Made by a program: the position numbers and the translations under genes. This document shows positions 1 to 5,781 of a stretch of 8,103 nt of DNA, piece after piece. The DNA is taken from assembly GCA_018222665.1 (NCBI GenBank), contig JAAEZW010000068.1, positions 1 through 8,103 on the forward strand, given 5' to 3'. The DNA is from Paracoccaceae bacterium. Its GTDB lineage: Bacteria; Pseudomonadota; Alphaproteobacteria; Rhodobacterales; Rhodobacteraceae. Each line of letters opens with the position of its first letter. The stretch's first letter is position 1. The notes under the pieces are model-generated. The model was not told where the DNA came from. It did not search any database and saw only the letters and a list, made by a program, of their open reading frames with translations.

Positions 1-13
1 CGGGAATGTTGCA

Positions 14-1213
14 TCACCTCATACCCTTTTGTGAGTATGCGCAAAATGCTCCAATCATCATGACCATTGATGCAATTAGCAAACTCGCTCCGATATTCTC
101 CAACCAATCACCTAAGACGCCTGCAGCGAATGGACCTATTGTCTGAGCCAATGCAAAAATGATCGTAAAAACGCTTATAGAATAAGCCCAATTGTTTTCA
201 TGAAGGTTTTTTCTGGTGAAGTTTGTAATCGCACCAGGCGCCATAAATACCGACAGCCCGAATATTACCGCAGAAACAATAAGACCTAAAAAGCTGGGAA
301 ATAAAACTGGAATACTCGACCCAGCAGCAATTGTGACCAATATTAAAGAGAGTGGCGTACCATCATCAAATCTCGCAAATATCGGTTTCCAAAAAAAGGG
401 GGAAATGCAGATGCAGAAACCCAAGATAACCCAAACCGAAGTAATTGACAGCGCAGATAACTGTTGTGATACCATCCACGCGGAAATAAACGTCAGATAT
501 ACAATGTAGCCAAGCCCAAAAGATGCATAACCTGTAAAAATTGCGTACATCGACTTGATTGGGATTTTTTGTTTATCTTTAGCGACCAAATTACTGCGTG
601 GCAATTTTCTCACAGACCATATTCCAACTGGACAAAATAATACACACAAAACGCCAATGATGACCCAGCATATTGGCCAAAACGAATTTCCATAAAAGTC
701 TATTAACAGAGGTATAATCGCCCCAGAAATTACTATCCCTATGCCTCCACCTGTTCCAAATAATATGGCTATGGAAAGCGCATTCATTTTATGATCGTCC
801 TGAAACAATGTTGATGCCAATGCACCCGCTGTTGAAAACGATATTGCACCAAATAATCCGGCTAAAAAACGTAGAACAAACTGAAACTCGATTGTCACCA
901 ATATGCCAGTCAAAAATAAGGTCACAGACGTACTGATCAATCCAGCGGCGAAGAGATATTTGGATGGAAACTTTTGCACGAGAAGCATCGTAAAAACTGC
1001 TCCGACGATGTACCCTATCGCGTTTATTGTGCCTAACCAACCAGCTTGCATGTAGTTCCAATTCAATTCTGCCTGGATAGCGGGCAACATTAAACCATAC
1101 GAAAATCTGGCAAATCCGTTAGTAACCGTAACTCCAAGTACTAAACCTAACAGTATAAACCATTGCGTAATAGTGGACCGAAAGTGATCAGAGCTGTCGC
1201 TTGAAATTTCCAT
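14..1213 (-). CDS. YbfB/YjiJ-family MFS transporter
   Basis: A 399-aa inner-membrane protein with about 12 hydrophobic segments, the usual size for a major facilitator. The first helix runs into ARFSYGLMLPAIQAEL (residues 35-50) and is followed by an AGWLGTINAIGYIVGA stretch (57-72); this pairing is characteristic of the YbfB/YjiJ (MFS_4) branch. Substrates of that branch are mostly unknown, so none is assigned. The ATG at 1211-1213 precedes the first membrane segment by a short hydrophilic tail, and the next ATG would remove part of that segment. The ribosome binding site is poor (AGGA about 15 bases upstream), so translation may depend on the upstream VOC gene, which ends 65 bases away on the same strand. 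The stop codon lies 14 bases from the window edge, so the gene is complete. Family assignment is solid; function is open. Confidence 0.85.
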   Translation of the reverse strand: MEISSDSSDHFRSTITQWFILLGLVLGVTVTNGFARFSYGLMLPAIQAELNWNYMQAGWLGTINAIGYIVGAVFTMLLVQKFPSKYLFAAGLISTSVTLFLTGILVTIEFQFVLRFLAGLFGAISFSTAGALASTLFQDDHKMNALSIAILFGTGGGIGIVISGAIIPLLIDFYGNSFWPICWVIIGVLCVLFCPVGIWSVRKLPRSNLVAKDKQKIPIKSMYAIFTGYASFGLGYIVYLTFISAWMVSQQLSALSITSVWVILGFCICISPFFWKPIFARFDDGTPLSLILVTIAAGSSIPVLFPSFLGLIVSAVIFGLSVFMAPGAITNFTRKNLHENNWAYSISVFTIIFALAQTIGPFAAGVLGDWLENIGASLLIASMVMMIGAFCAYSQKGMR

Positions 1214-1278
1214 TTGGTTATCTGGGCGTCCTGTGAACTCAGTTGGGGTCCAATTTCTTATGGCATCACTAGAAATAG

Positions 1279-1704
1279 TTATTGGTTTTTGTCATCGGAC
1301 AATACTTGATGCACTTCAATTACATTACCGATTGGGTCATAAAAAAATATCTGATGCCAACCTTTCACCGCGTCACTTCCCCAATCAGAATATGGTACAC
1401 CACAATTTTCCAAGTGAGCCATGAATGCTTCAATATCATCTGTTCGGTAAGCTATGTGACCACGTTCTAAAGGGTTCACCACATGTCCTGACCGAAAAGA
1501 ATTTGTAATATCTTTTGGGGTTAAGTGTAATTGAATGGTGCCATCTGTGACAAAACTTACATCACCTACAAGCGATTTATCTTGATTAATTGGTGGTAAG
1601 TTTTGGCGCTCATCATCACCTAAGGTCATAACATTTCGATAAAAATCACTCAGTTCGGGTACGTTATCTCCACACAGATTTAAGTGATGCAACCAAAGTT
1701 TCAT
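1279..1704 (-). CDS. VOC (glyoxalase/bleomycin-resistance fold) family protein
   Basis: A 141-aa soluble protein of the vicinal-oxygen-chelate superfamily with the two beta-alpha-beta-beta-beta halves expected. The first half begins with LHHLNL (residues 5-10) and contains IQLHL (57-61). The second half has GHIAYRTDDIEAF (82-94) and ends in WHQIFFYDPIGNVIEVHQ (116-133). Likely metal ligands are His7 (or His6), Gln58 or His60, His83 and Glu130, the usual positions in metal-dependent VOC enzymes. The start is supported by GAGGA at 1714-1718 (minus strand), 9 bases before the ATG. It precedes the MFS gene on the same strand, so an enzyme-plus-transporter unit is likely. Substrate cannot be told: glyoxalase, dioxygenase or thiol-transferase roles all occur with this fold. 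It is near, but not in, the formaldehyde cluster. Confidence 0.85.
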   Translation of the reverse strand: MKLWLHHLNLCGDNVPELSDFYRNVMTLGDDERQNLPPINQDKSLVGDVSFVTDGTIQLHLTPKDITNSFRSGHVVNPLERGHIAYRTDDIEAFMAHLENCGVPYSDWGSDAVKGWHQIFFYDPIGNVIEVHQVLSDDKNQ

Positions 1705-1756
1705 AAGTGATAATCCTCAATCAAGTGTGAAAAACATATCGATGGTATCGCTCAAT

Positions 1757-1785
1757 ATACTTTCGCCGTTTGGCAAATACGTCAA
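1757..1785 (-). promoter_or_regulatory. Candidate sigma-70 promoter for the VOC-MFS unit
   Basis: On the minus strand a good -35 box TTGACG (1785-1780) is followed after 17 bases by AAGTAT (1762-1757), a weak -10 match. It lies about 55 bases upstream of the VOC start. The -35 box is the convincing part; the -10 assignment is uncertain. Confidence 0.35.
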
Positions 1786-1900
1786 TTAGTCTTTGCCCAA
1801 TCTTGTATTCGAAGCCCCACTGCATAGAGATCATCGGTGGGCACTTTTCAGGAAGCAGGATATGCATGCAGGTTGCCAGATCACTGCGTTGTGGACGTTC

Positions 1901-1967
1901 GACTTAGAGGCACACCTCAGCTTTTTAAAGTTGTCAAACAGACCCATGGTGTGGTTTCCTCTAAGTC
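1901..1967 (+). promoter_or_regulatory. Long stem-loop in the leader of the 66-aa gene
   Basis: GACTTAGAGG (1901-1910) is the exact reverse complement of CCTCTAAGTC (1958-1967). Just inside it CACACC (1911-1916) pairs with GGTGTG (1948-1953), leaving a 4-base bulge GTTT on the 3' side. Together this gives 16 base pairs closing a loop of about 31 bases that itself contains CTTTTTAAAG. The 3' arm ends directly against the ribosome binding site AGGGAG (1968-1973) of the next gene. Position and shape suggest a cis-acting RNA element controlling translation, but no known riboswitch class is recognised. A DNA-level inverted repeat is the alternative. Confidence 0.5.
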
Positions 1968-1973
1968 AGGGAG
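1968..1973 (+). promoter_or_regulatory. Ribosome binding site deciding the start at 1981
   Basis: AGGGAG sits 7 bases before the ATG at 1981. It favours this start over the in-frame GTG at 1837, which has no good ribosome binding site and would place the stem-loop inside the coding region. Confidence 0.65.
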
Positions 1974-1980
1974 TTTTAAA

Positions 1981-2181
1981 ATGAATAAACGGCGCGTAAT
2001 GCAACTGCGAAAGCAGCTTGCAAAAGAGTTCAATGATGAAACTGGATTATCACCTGATCACCGTAACGAATGGGAGCAATGGCTCAAGCAAAATGGTCAC
2101 TGGCCTGTTATCCCAAATAAAAAACGAACAACCGCACAACCATTCTGTGTTCAGGTTGAAGACAAGATCGCTAAAGCCTAA
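1981..2181 (+). CDS. Small hypothetical protein (66 aa)
   Basis: A 66-aa basic, soluble-looking protein with no membrane segment or signal peptide. The first 40 residues are rich in Lys, Arg, Gln and Glu and look helical (MQLRKQLAKEF, then EWEQWLKQNGHWPVIPNKK), followed by a polar tail ending in KIAKA. I do not recognise a family. Support for it being real comes from the strong ribosome binding site, the structured leader ending right at that site, and a second ORF beginning 4 bases after its stop codon. It could be a small regulatory or nucleic-acid-binding protein, but nothing in the sequence proves this. Confidence 0.55.
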   Translation: MNKRRVMQLRKQLAKEFNDETGLSPDHRNEWEQWLKQNGHWPVIPNKKRTTAQPFCVQVEDKIAKA

Positions 2182-2185
2182 TACC

Positions 2186-2422
2186 GTGACGGCTAACTTG
2201 CGTACTATTCTTCATTTTATCTTTTGGCCCATCTTGATCTCGATTACACTGCTCGCGACTGAGGGCAAACTGATCGGTACTTGGTATTACGAAGACTTCG
2301 TCGGACCAGCACATACACTATGGTTTCTAGGTATGTGGGTGATAGGCATTGTGCCCTTTTTAATCATCGTTGCGGCAGCTTATCTCTTTAAACGTATTTT
2401 TAAGCACCCTACGGAAGACTAA
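2186..2422 (+). CDS. Small two-helix membrane protein (78 aa)
   Basis: Reading from the GTG at 2186 gives 78 aa with two clear hydrophobic segments, about residues 8-25 (ILHFIFWPILISITLLAT) and 45-67 (LWFLGMWVIGIVPFLIIV). The link between them is acidic and aromatic, and the C-terminus is basic (LFKRIFKHPTED), which predicts both ends in the cytoplasm. The GTG lies 4 bases after the stop of the 66-aa gene and has no good ribosome binding site, so translation is probably coupled to that gene. The open frame extends upstream to an ATG at 2018, but that part overlaps the 66-aa gene out of frame and looks like random translation. Family not recognised. A longer form starting within the overlap, or a TTG start at 2198, cannot be excluded. 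Confidence 0.55.
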   Translation: MTANLRTILHFIFWPILISITLLATEGKLIGTWYYEDFVGPAHTLWFLGMWVIGIVPFLIIVAAAYLFKRIFKHPTED

Positions 2423-2450
2423 ACAGCCAACTTAAAGTCTGGATCATCTC
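2421..2450 (+). repeat. 30-bp direct repeat, copy 1
   Basis: This copy matches 2657-2686 at 26 of 30 positions, with a shared core AAGTCTGGATCATC. It starts at the stop codon of the 78-aa gene and lies 236 bp from copy 2 in the same orientation. Confidence 0.6.
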
Positions 2451-2656
2451 GCAGCGACGTTGGTTACTGCTCTACGTGTTGCAGTTGGCAAATAGCCGCA
2501 TCTTATTTCCTTTGAGACCCTCCAGCTTAACTACTCCATATGACGCGGATTTTATCAAATCGAAAACTCCAGCGCATAGTATTAGCAAGTTTGATTTTAA
2601 TTCCTGAGCTACCACTGCTCGTTTGGTATTTGACCACGCAATATTGATGGGCCATA

Positions 2657-2686
2657 AAACTGCTAACTTGAAGTCTGGATCATCCC
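2657..2686 (+). repeat. 30-bp direct repeat, copy 2
   Basis: This is the second copy of the repeat at 2421-2450 (26/30 identical), in non-coding sequence. The flanks do not match beyond the 30 bp. Confidence 0.6.
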
Positions 2687-2808
2687 ATGGTGGGGACGGT
2701 TAAGGTAAGTCGTCGAAACTCATGCACCCTAACGCCATGCGATATGCAAAAATCCGCTCAACCTATGCATTCAGCGCATAGCGACACTTCCAATTTGTCT
2801 GATGTCAT

Positions 2809-2831
2809 TTAGGTCAATCTCTATTACCTAA
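2809..2831. promoter_or_regulatory. Inverted repeat upstream of the peptide/DUF1127 pair
   Basis: TTAGGT (2809-2814) and ACCTAA (2826-2831) form perfect 6-bp arms around 11 bases, ending 26 bases before the ATG at 2858. It could be a protein-binding site or a leader hairpin. Weak promoter-like boxes (TTGTCT near 2795) lie just upstream. Confidence 0.3.
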
Positions 2832-2857
2832 GAGCCATGAATAGAAGGAATGAAACA

Positions 2858-2953
2858 ATGACAAAACTTTGGACAGCAGTCGTTAACTGGATGATCAAAT
2901 CAGGCGAAAACTCCGCCGCAAACTTCAACAAAACTGGCGCACTTTACATCTAA
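2858..2953 (+). CDS. 31-aa peptide gene upstream of DUF1127
   Basis: ATG at 2858 opens a 31-aa frame beginning MTKLWTAVVNWMIKSGENS and ending in GALYI. A purine-rich GAAGGAA lies about 8 bases upstream and fits a ribosome binding site. The first 14 residues could form a short amphipathic helix with two Trp; the rest is polar. It ends 19 bases before the DUF1127 start and is probably in the same transcript. No family is recognised. It may be a leader peptide or a small functional protein. Confidence rests on the ribosome binding site and spacing only. Confidence 0.45.
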   Translation: MTKLWTAVVNWMIKSGENSAANFNKTGALYI

Positions 2954-2972
2954 GTCAGCAGAGGTATTTACT

Positions 2973-3191
2973 ATGTTTAATAAAATCTACCGTGCAATCG
3001 TAATCGCTCAAACGCGCAATGCAGCATACCAGCTTCTGAATAACGCAACCGCACGTCAACTCGACGATATGGGCATAAACAAAGCAACATTTGCAGACGA
3101 TATGGTCGCGCAAGTGAAAGCAGAGTTCGCAACAGCGGACAAAGCAAAAAATTTCCCAGTGATGAACCCTTCTTGGGTAGGCGTGTACTGA
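2973..3191 (+). CDS. DUF1127 (YjiS-like) domain protein
   Basis: A 72-aa protein starting MFNKIYRAIVIAQTRNAAYQ and containing the DUF1127 signature-like ARQLDDMGINKATF (27-40), which corresponds to the conserved 'L.DIGI.R' block of the family. DUF1127 proteins are short, abundant in alphaproteobacteria, and often stress-responsive; some have been linked to RNA turnover and phosphate physiology. This copy has fewer arginines in the N-terminal helix than usual and carries a longer tail ending in NPSWVGVY. AGAGG at 2960-2964 sits 8 bases before the ATG and supports this start. It follows a 31-aa peptide gene by 19 bases. The molecular role here is unknown. Confidence 0.75.
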   Translation: MFNKIYRAIVIAQTRNAAYQLLNNATARQLDDMGINKATFADDMVAQVKAEFATADKAKNFPVMNPSWVGVY

Positions 3192-3409
3192 GTTACACAC
3201 GAAAATTTCGGATCGAGGGCCAGCCATTCCAAAACCAATAGGAAAAACGCTGTTTTTGTGGTATCATCAAAGTGTTGGCGGGCGATCTGTCGTAAACCAT
3301 CAACTCCATATATGATGTAAAAATGTGGTTATACCTGTCGCCTGCCTTCACCAAGGGGCGAGACGAGCAGTAACAATTCCCTCCCTGTTGTACGACGACT
3401 TGCCCCTTT
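3192..3409. other. 218-bp intergenic region between convergent genes
   Basis: No gene is recognised between the DUF1127 stop and the end of the minus-strand lysozyme-like relic. AAAAAC-GCT-GTTTTT (3243-3257) is a small A/T hairpin that could weakly terminate transcription in either direction, and ACTTGC/GCAAGT arms occur at 3398-3422. Neither is a textbook terminator. Base composition becomes noticeably more GC-rich from about 3330 onward. Confidence 0.35.
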
Positions 3410-3721
3410 TCACTGTGCAAGTAATTTGGCTTTGGCCAGCACCTCATCATTGCGACGCAGCCACCCTCGCCCGTAAATCTCAAATGTCTTCAGGCTGCGA
3501 TAGTATGCTTCCCGTGCTTCGGCGTATTTATCCAGCAAGGTTGCAGGCTCCATGTTGAACACCATCGACAGTGTCTTCGGTCCAATTTTGCCATCCTGTG
3601 TTGCCATAATCATCGAACCGCCACTACAAACGGGAACGATATGGGCAACATCCTGTTGATGCGGCATAGCATGGACGCGCGAAAACGCGCCGATGATCAG
3701 GGCAAGGATTAAACTTATGCG
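3410..3721 (-). pseudogene. Probable relic: signal peptide joined to GH108-type peptidoglycan-binding domain
   Basis: The frame with an ATG at 3667 encodes 85 aa. Residues about 24-85 (DGKIGPKTLSMVF, then LLDKYAEAREAYYRSLKTF and GRGWLRRNDEVL) match the C-terminal PG_binding_3 part of GH108 lysozyme/secretion-activator proteins of phage and secretion systems. The catalytic GH108 half (the 'HEGGY'-type region) is absent. Upstream of the ATG the same frame stays open and reads RISLILALIIGAFSRVHA, a convincing signal peptide with a cleavage site at its end. No ATG, GTG or TTG exists between the preceding in-frame stop and this segment. The start codon may be lost, or a rare ATT, ATC or ATA is used. 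The stretch MPHQQDVAHIVPVCSGG resembles small exported proteins rather than lysozymes, suggesting a fusion of two gene fragments. It lies directly downstream of frmA on the same strand. Confidence 0.5.
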
Positions 3722-3741
3722 AAGTAAGTTAGGAATGAGGA

Positions 3742-4875
3742 TTAAAACTCCACAACCGCTCTTATAGACTTGCCTTCATGCATCAAATCAAAGCCTTTGT
3801 TAATGTCGTTTAGGCTAAGTTTATGTGTGATCATTGGATCTATTTCAATTGTGCCATCCATGTACCAATCGACAAATTTAGGAACATCTGTACGTCCCTT
3901 TGCACCACCGAAAGCCGTCCCTTTCCAAATTCTGCCCGTTACTAACTGAAATGGGCGAGTGGAAATTTCGGCACCAGCCGGTGCTACACCAATGATTACC
4001 GACACACCCCAACCTCTATGCGAACACTCAAGTGCATCACGCATAACTTTTACGTTTCCTGTGGCATCGAAAGAATAGTCCACGCCACCAAACGCATCTT
4101 CCTCTGTTTTGGTTAACTCGATTATGGCCTGAGTTACACTTTGGTCTCCCAAATTTGACGGATTGATGAAATCTGTCATGCCAAATTGTGAAGCCATATC
4201 AGCTTTGGAGTCATTCAAATCCACACCAATAATTTTGCCTGCACCTGCCATTCGGAGGCCTTGAATTACATTGAGGCCAATACCACCAAGCCCAAAAACA
4301 GCGGCTGTAGCGCCTTGCTCAACACCGGCGGTATTTATGACCGCTCCGATGCCAGTAGTAACACCACATCCAATATAGCAAATTTTATCAAAGGGTGCGT
4401 CCTCACGAACTTTCGCGAGAGCTATTTCTGGCATTACAGTGTGATTAGAAAACGTTGAACAACCCATGTAGTGATAGATTGGAGTACCATCAAGCATCGA
4501 GAAACGCGTTGTACCGTCAGGCATTAACCCTTGACCTTGAGTTCCTCTGATAGCCGTACATAGATTTGTCTTGCCCGATTTGCATGAATGGCAACTGCCA
4601 CATTCGGGCGTGTAAAGCGGGATAACGTGATCGCCAGGTTTTAGGGTTGTTACCCCCTCGCCAACCTCAAGTACGACACCAGCCCCTTCATGACCCAAGA
4701 TTGCGGGAAAAATTCCTTCTGGGTCATCACCAGACCTCGTGAACTCATCCGTATGACAAATCCCAGTTGCCTTGATTTCCACTAAGACTTCACCAGCCTT
4801 CGGTGCCTCCAAATTTACGTCCATTACCTGAAGTGGTTCACCTGCTGCTAAAGCAACCGCTGCTCTTGTTCGCAT
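3742..4875 (-). CDS. frmA: S-(hydroxymethyl)glutathione dehydrogenase / class III alcohol dehydrogenase
   Basis: This 377-aa zinc-dependent cytosolic enzyme (EC 1.1.1.284) oxidises the spontaneous formaldehyde-glutathione adduct to S-formylglutathione with NAD+. Catalytic zinc ligands are visible as Cys40 (GICHTD), His62 with Glu63 (GHEGAG) and Cys170 (GCGVTTG). The structural zinc is held by Cys92, 95, 98 and 106. The NAD fold shows GLGGIG (195-200) with the acidic Asp219. Arg110 in IRGTQGQG corresponds to the glutathione-binding arginine typical of class III enzymes. Length is normal for the family. The start at 4873-4875 ([12 protein letters not shown]) is chosen over an in-frame ATG 30 bases upstream because the homologues begin here and GGGAGA lies 6 bases before it. 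It is divergent from iclR-mtoX-fghA across a 91-bp gap holding a palindrome. Synonyms are adhC, adhI and flhA. Confidence 0.95.
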   Translation of the reverse strand: MRTRAAVALAAGEPLQVMDVNLEAPKAGEVLVEIKATGICHTDEFTRSGDDPEGIFPAILGHEGAGVVLEVGEGVTTLKPGDHVIPLYTPECGSCHSCKSGKTNLCTAIRGTQGQGLMPDGTTRFSMLDGTPIYHYMGCSTFSNHTVMPEIALAKVREDAPFDKICYIGCGVTTGIGAVINTAGVEQGATAAVFGLGGIGLNVIQGLRMAGAGKIIGVDLNDSKADMASQFGMTDFINPSNLGDQSVTQAIIELTKTEEDAFGGVDYSFDATGNVKVMRDALECSHRGWGVSVIIGVAPAGAEISTRPFQLVTGRIWKGTAFGGAKGRTDVPKFVDWYMDGTIEIDPMITHKLSLNDINKGFDLMHEGKSIRAVVEF

Positions 4876-4881
4876 GTCATT

Positions 4882-4887
4882 TCTCCC
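4882..4887 (-). promoter_or_regulatory. Ribosome binding site deciding the frmA start
   Basis: GGGAGA on the minus strand lies 6 bases before the ATG at 4873-4875. It rules in favour of this start over the ATG at 4903-4905. Confidence 0.75.
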
Positions 4888-4897
4888 AAAACAAAGC

Positions 4898-4927
4898 TTG
4901 ACCAAATTATTGATTCGGTCTCATATT
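4898..4927 (+). promoter_or_regulatory. Candidate promoter for iclR-mtoX operon
   Basis: TTGACC (4898-4903) and CATATT (4922-4927) are 18 bases apart, a plausible sigma-70 pair. The -10 lies inside the palindrome at 4919-4933, so a bound regulator would block it. Confidence 0.4.
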
Positions 4928-4953
4928 ATGAGAAAGTGTATCACCATATGAGA
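4919..4953. promoter_or_regulatory. Putative IclR operator: palindrome plus second half-conserved site
   Basis: TCTCATA-T-TATGAGA (4919-4933) is a perfect 7-1-7 palindrome. A second site with the same right half (TATGAGA, 4947-4953) and a degenerate left half (4939-4945, 4 of 7) is centred 20 bp away, close to two helical turns. A third ATGAGA occurs at 4956-4961. Position between two divergent genes, one of them an IclR regulator, fits dimer-of-dimers IclR binding. That this IclR protein is the binder is inference. Confidence 0.6.
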
Positions 4954-4966
4954 AAATGAGAACAGT

Positions 4967-5725
4967 GTGCATTTAGCAAGACTGGTAAATTTATTAGAAA
5001 TTATTTCTGTTGCCGGCAGACCATTAACAGCTGCCGAAATTTGCAGTGTTACAGATTTACCTAAGCCAACTTGCTATCGGTTACTACAAACACTTTTGTC
5101 AGAAAGCTTGATTGAAGAACCATCAAATGACGGGCGCTATATCGTGGGTGAGCGTTTAATTCGGATTGCCTTACTGGGTAAATCAGATGTCGATGTAAGG
5201 AGGGTTTCATCGCCACTCCTAAAAGCAGCCGCCACTAAATTTAACGAAACAACTTTTTTATCGCGCTTTCGCGATAGTAAAGTTGAAATAATCCACGTGG
5301 AAACGCCTGACGACCCAAGCAGAGCGTTTATACATCCCGGCATGGGTGAGCGCCCAATGCACGCGTGCTCATGTTCAAAAGCAATTGCTGCGTTTGCAGA
5401 TGAAGCTTTCATGGAAAAAATCTTAGCAGGAACACTAAAAGCCTACACACAACATACCAAAACAACACGTGAAATGTTGATGGTTGAATTCGAGCTTATT
5501 CGTAATCAAGGGTATGCAGATTGTGACCAAGAAATTGATGTGGGCATCGCAAGTGTCGCCGCACCAATAACTATGGGAAATATTGGCGCCATCTTCAGCG
5601 TTGGTGCGGTTGGCCCAATACGTCGTTTTGACAAAGAATACAGAAAAGAGATTGGCATCAAACTAACAAAATTAGCCGAACAAATCAGCGATGCCATTCA
5701 GTTATGCAATGTCGCAGAAGTCTAA
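4967..5725 (+). CDS. IclR-family transcriptional regulator
   Basis: A 252-aa DNA-binding regulator. The N-terminal winged helix-turn-helix spans about residues 1-65, with the helix-turn-helix at LTAAEICSVTDLPKPTCYRLLQ (20-41) and the wing ending in GRYIVGERL. The IclR effector domain follows at about 75-245, with HPGMGERPMHACSCSKAIAAF and the conserved EIDVGIASVAAPI block (189-201). The GTG at 4967 is the first start after the in-frame stop at 4949-4951 and fits the short N-terminus usual before the first helix. The ribosome binding site is weak. It is divergent from frmA and heads the operon with mtoX 56 bp downstream. It probably controls both units through the palindrome in front of it. 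The ligand is unknown; methanethiol, formaldehyde or an S-substituted glutathione are guesses. Cys134 and Cys136 lie in the loop region near the effector pocket. Confidence 0.9.
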   Translation: MHLARLVNLLEIISVAGRPLTAAEICSVTDLPKPTCYRLLQTLLSESLIEEPSNDGRYIVGERLIRIALLGKSDVDVRRVSSPLLKAAATKFNETTFLSRFRDSKVEIIHVETPDDPSRAFIHPGMGERPMHACSCSKAIAAFADEAFMEKILAGTLKAYTQHTKTTREMLMVEFELIRNQGYADCDQEIDVGIASVAAPITMGNIGAIFSVGAVGPIRRFDKEYRKEIGIKLTKLAEQISDAIQLCNVAEV

Positions 5726-5768
5726 ATTGAAAAAGCGACACTGTAAAATTCCCAAAGAAGGGAAAAAT

Positions 5769-5776
5769 AGGGAGGA
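5769..5776 (+). promoter_or_regulatory. Strong ribosome binding site of mtoX
   Basis: AGGGAGGA lies 5 bases before the ATG at 5782, the strongest Shine-Dalgarno sequence in the window. It suggests MtoX is made in larger amounts than the regulator encoded before it. Confidence 0.75.
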
Positions 5777-5781
5777 AAAAA

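Larger units (their letters stand above)
2423..2857. other. 435-bp stretch without a recognisable gene
   Basis: No convincing coding frame is seen on either strand. It contains most of one copy and all of the other copy of a 30-bp direct repeat (2421-2450, 2657-2686). A short hairpin CTATGC/GCATAG lies at 2763-2781, and a second inverted repeat TTAGGT/ACCTAA at 2809-2831, just before the 31-aa peptide gene. The latter could be an operator or leader hairpin for the peptide and DUF1127 genes. No tRNA or obvious rho-independent terminator is visible. It may hold decayed gene material or a small RNA. Confidence 0.5.

Noticed and set aside
216..509. 97-codon plus-strand open frame inside the MFS gene
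   Set aside because: It lies fully antisense to a well-supported transporter gene and shows no family features.
1837..1980. N-terminal extension of the 66-aa protein from the GTG at 1837
   Set aside because: It has no ribosome binding site and would cover the long stem-loop with coding sequence; the ATG at 1981 has a well-placed AGGGAG.
3193..3483. Open frame of 96 codons on the minus strand overlapping the lysozyme-like relic
   Set aside because: The translation has no recognisable features and overlaps, in another frame, the frame that shows clear GH108-type similarity.
3677..3690. GCGCG-AAAA-CGCGC hairpin downstream of frmA as a terminator
   Set aside because: No U-run follows on either strand, and it lies within the signal-peptide-coding stretch of the relic.
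4873..4905. Longer frmA starting at the in-frame ATG at 4903-4905
   Set aside because: Class III dehydrogenases begin at the MRTRAAVA position, and the GGGAGA ribosome binding site fits only the downstream ATG.
5749..5764. TTCCC/GGGAA hairpin between iclR and mtoX as a terminator or attenuator
   Set aside because: The stem is only 5 bp and has no U-run; purine-rich sequence around a strong ribosome binding site can produce this by chance.
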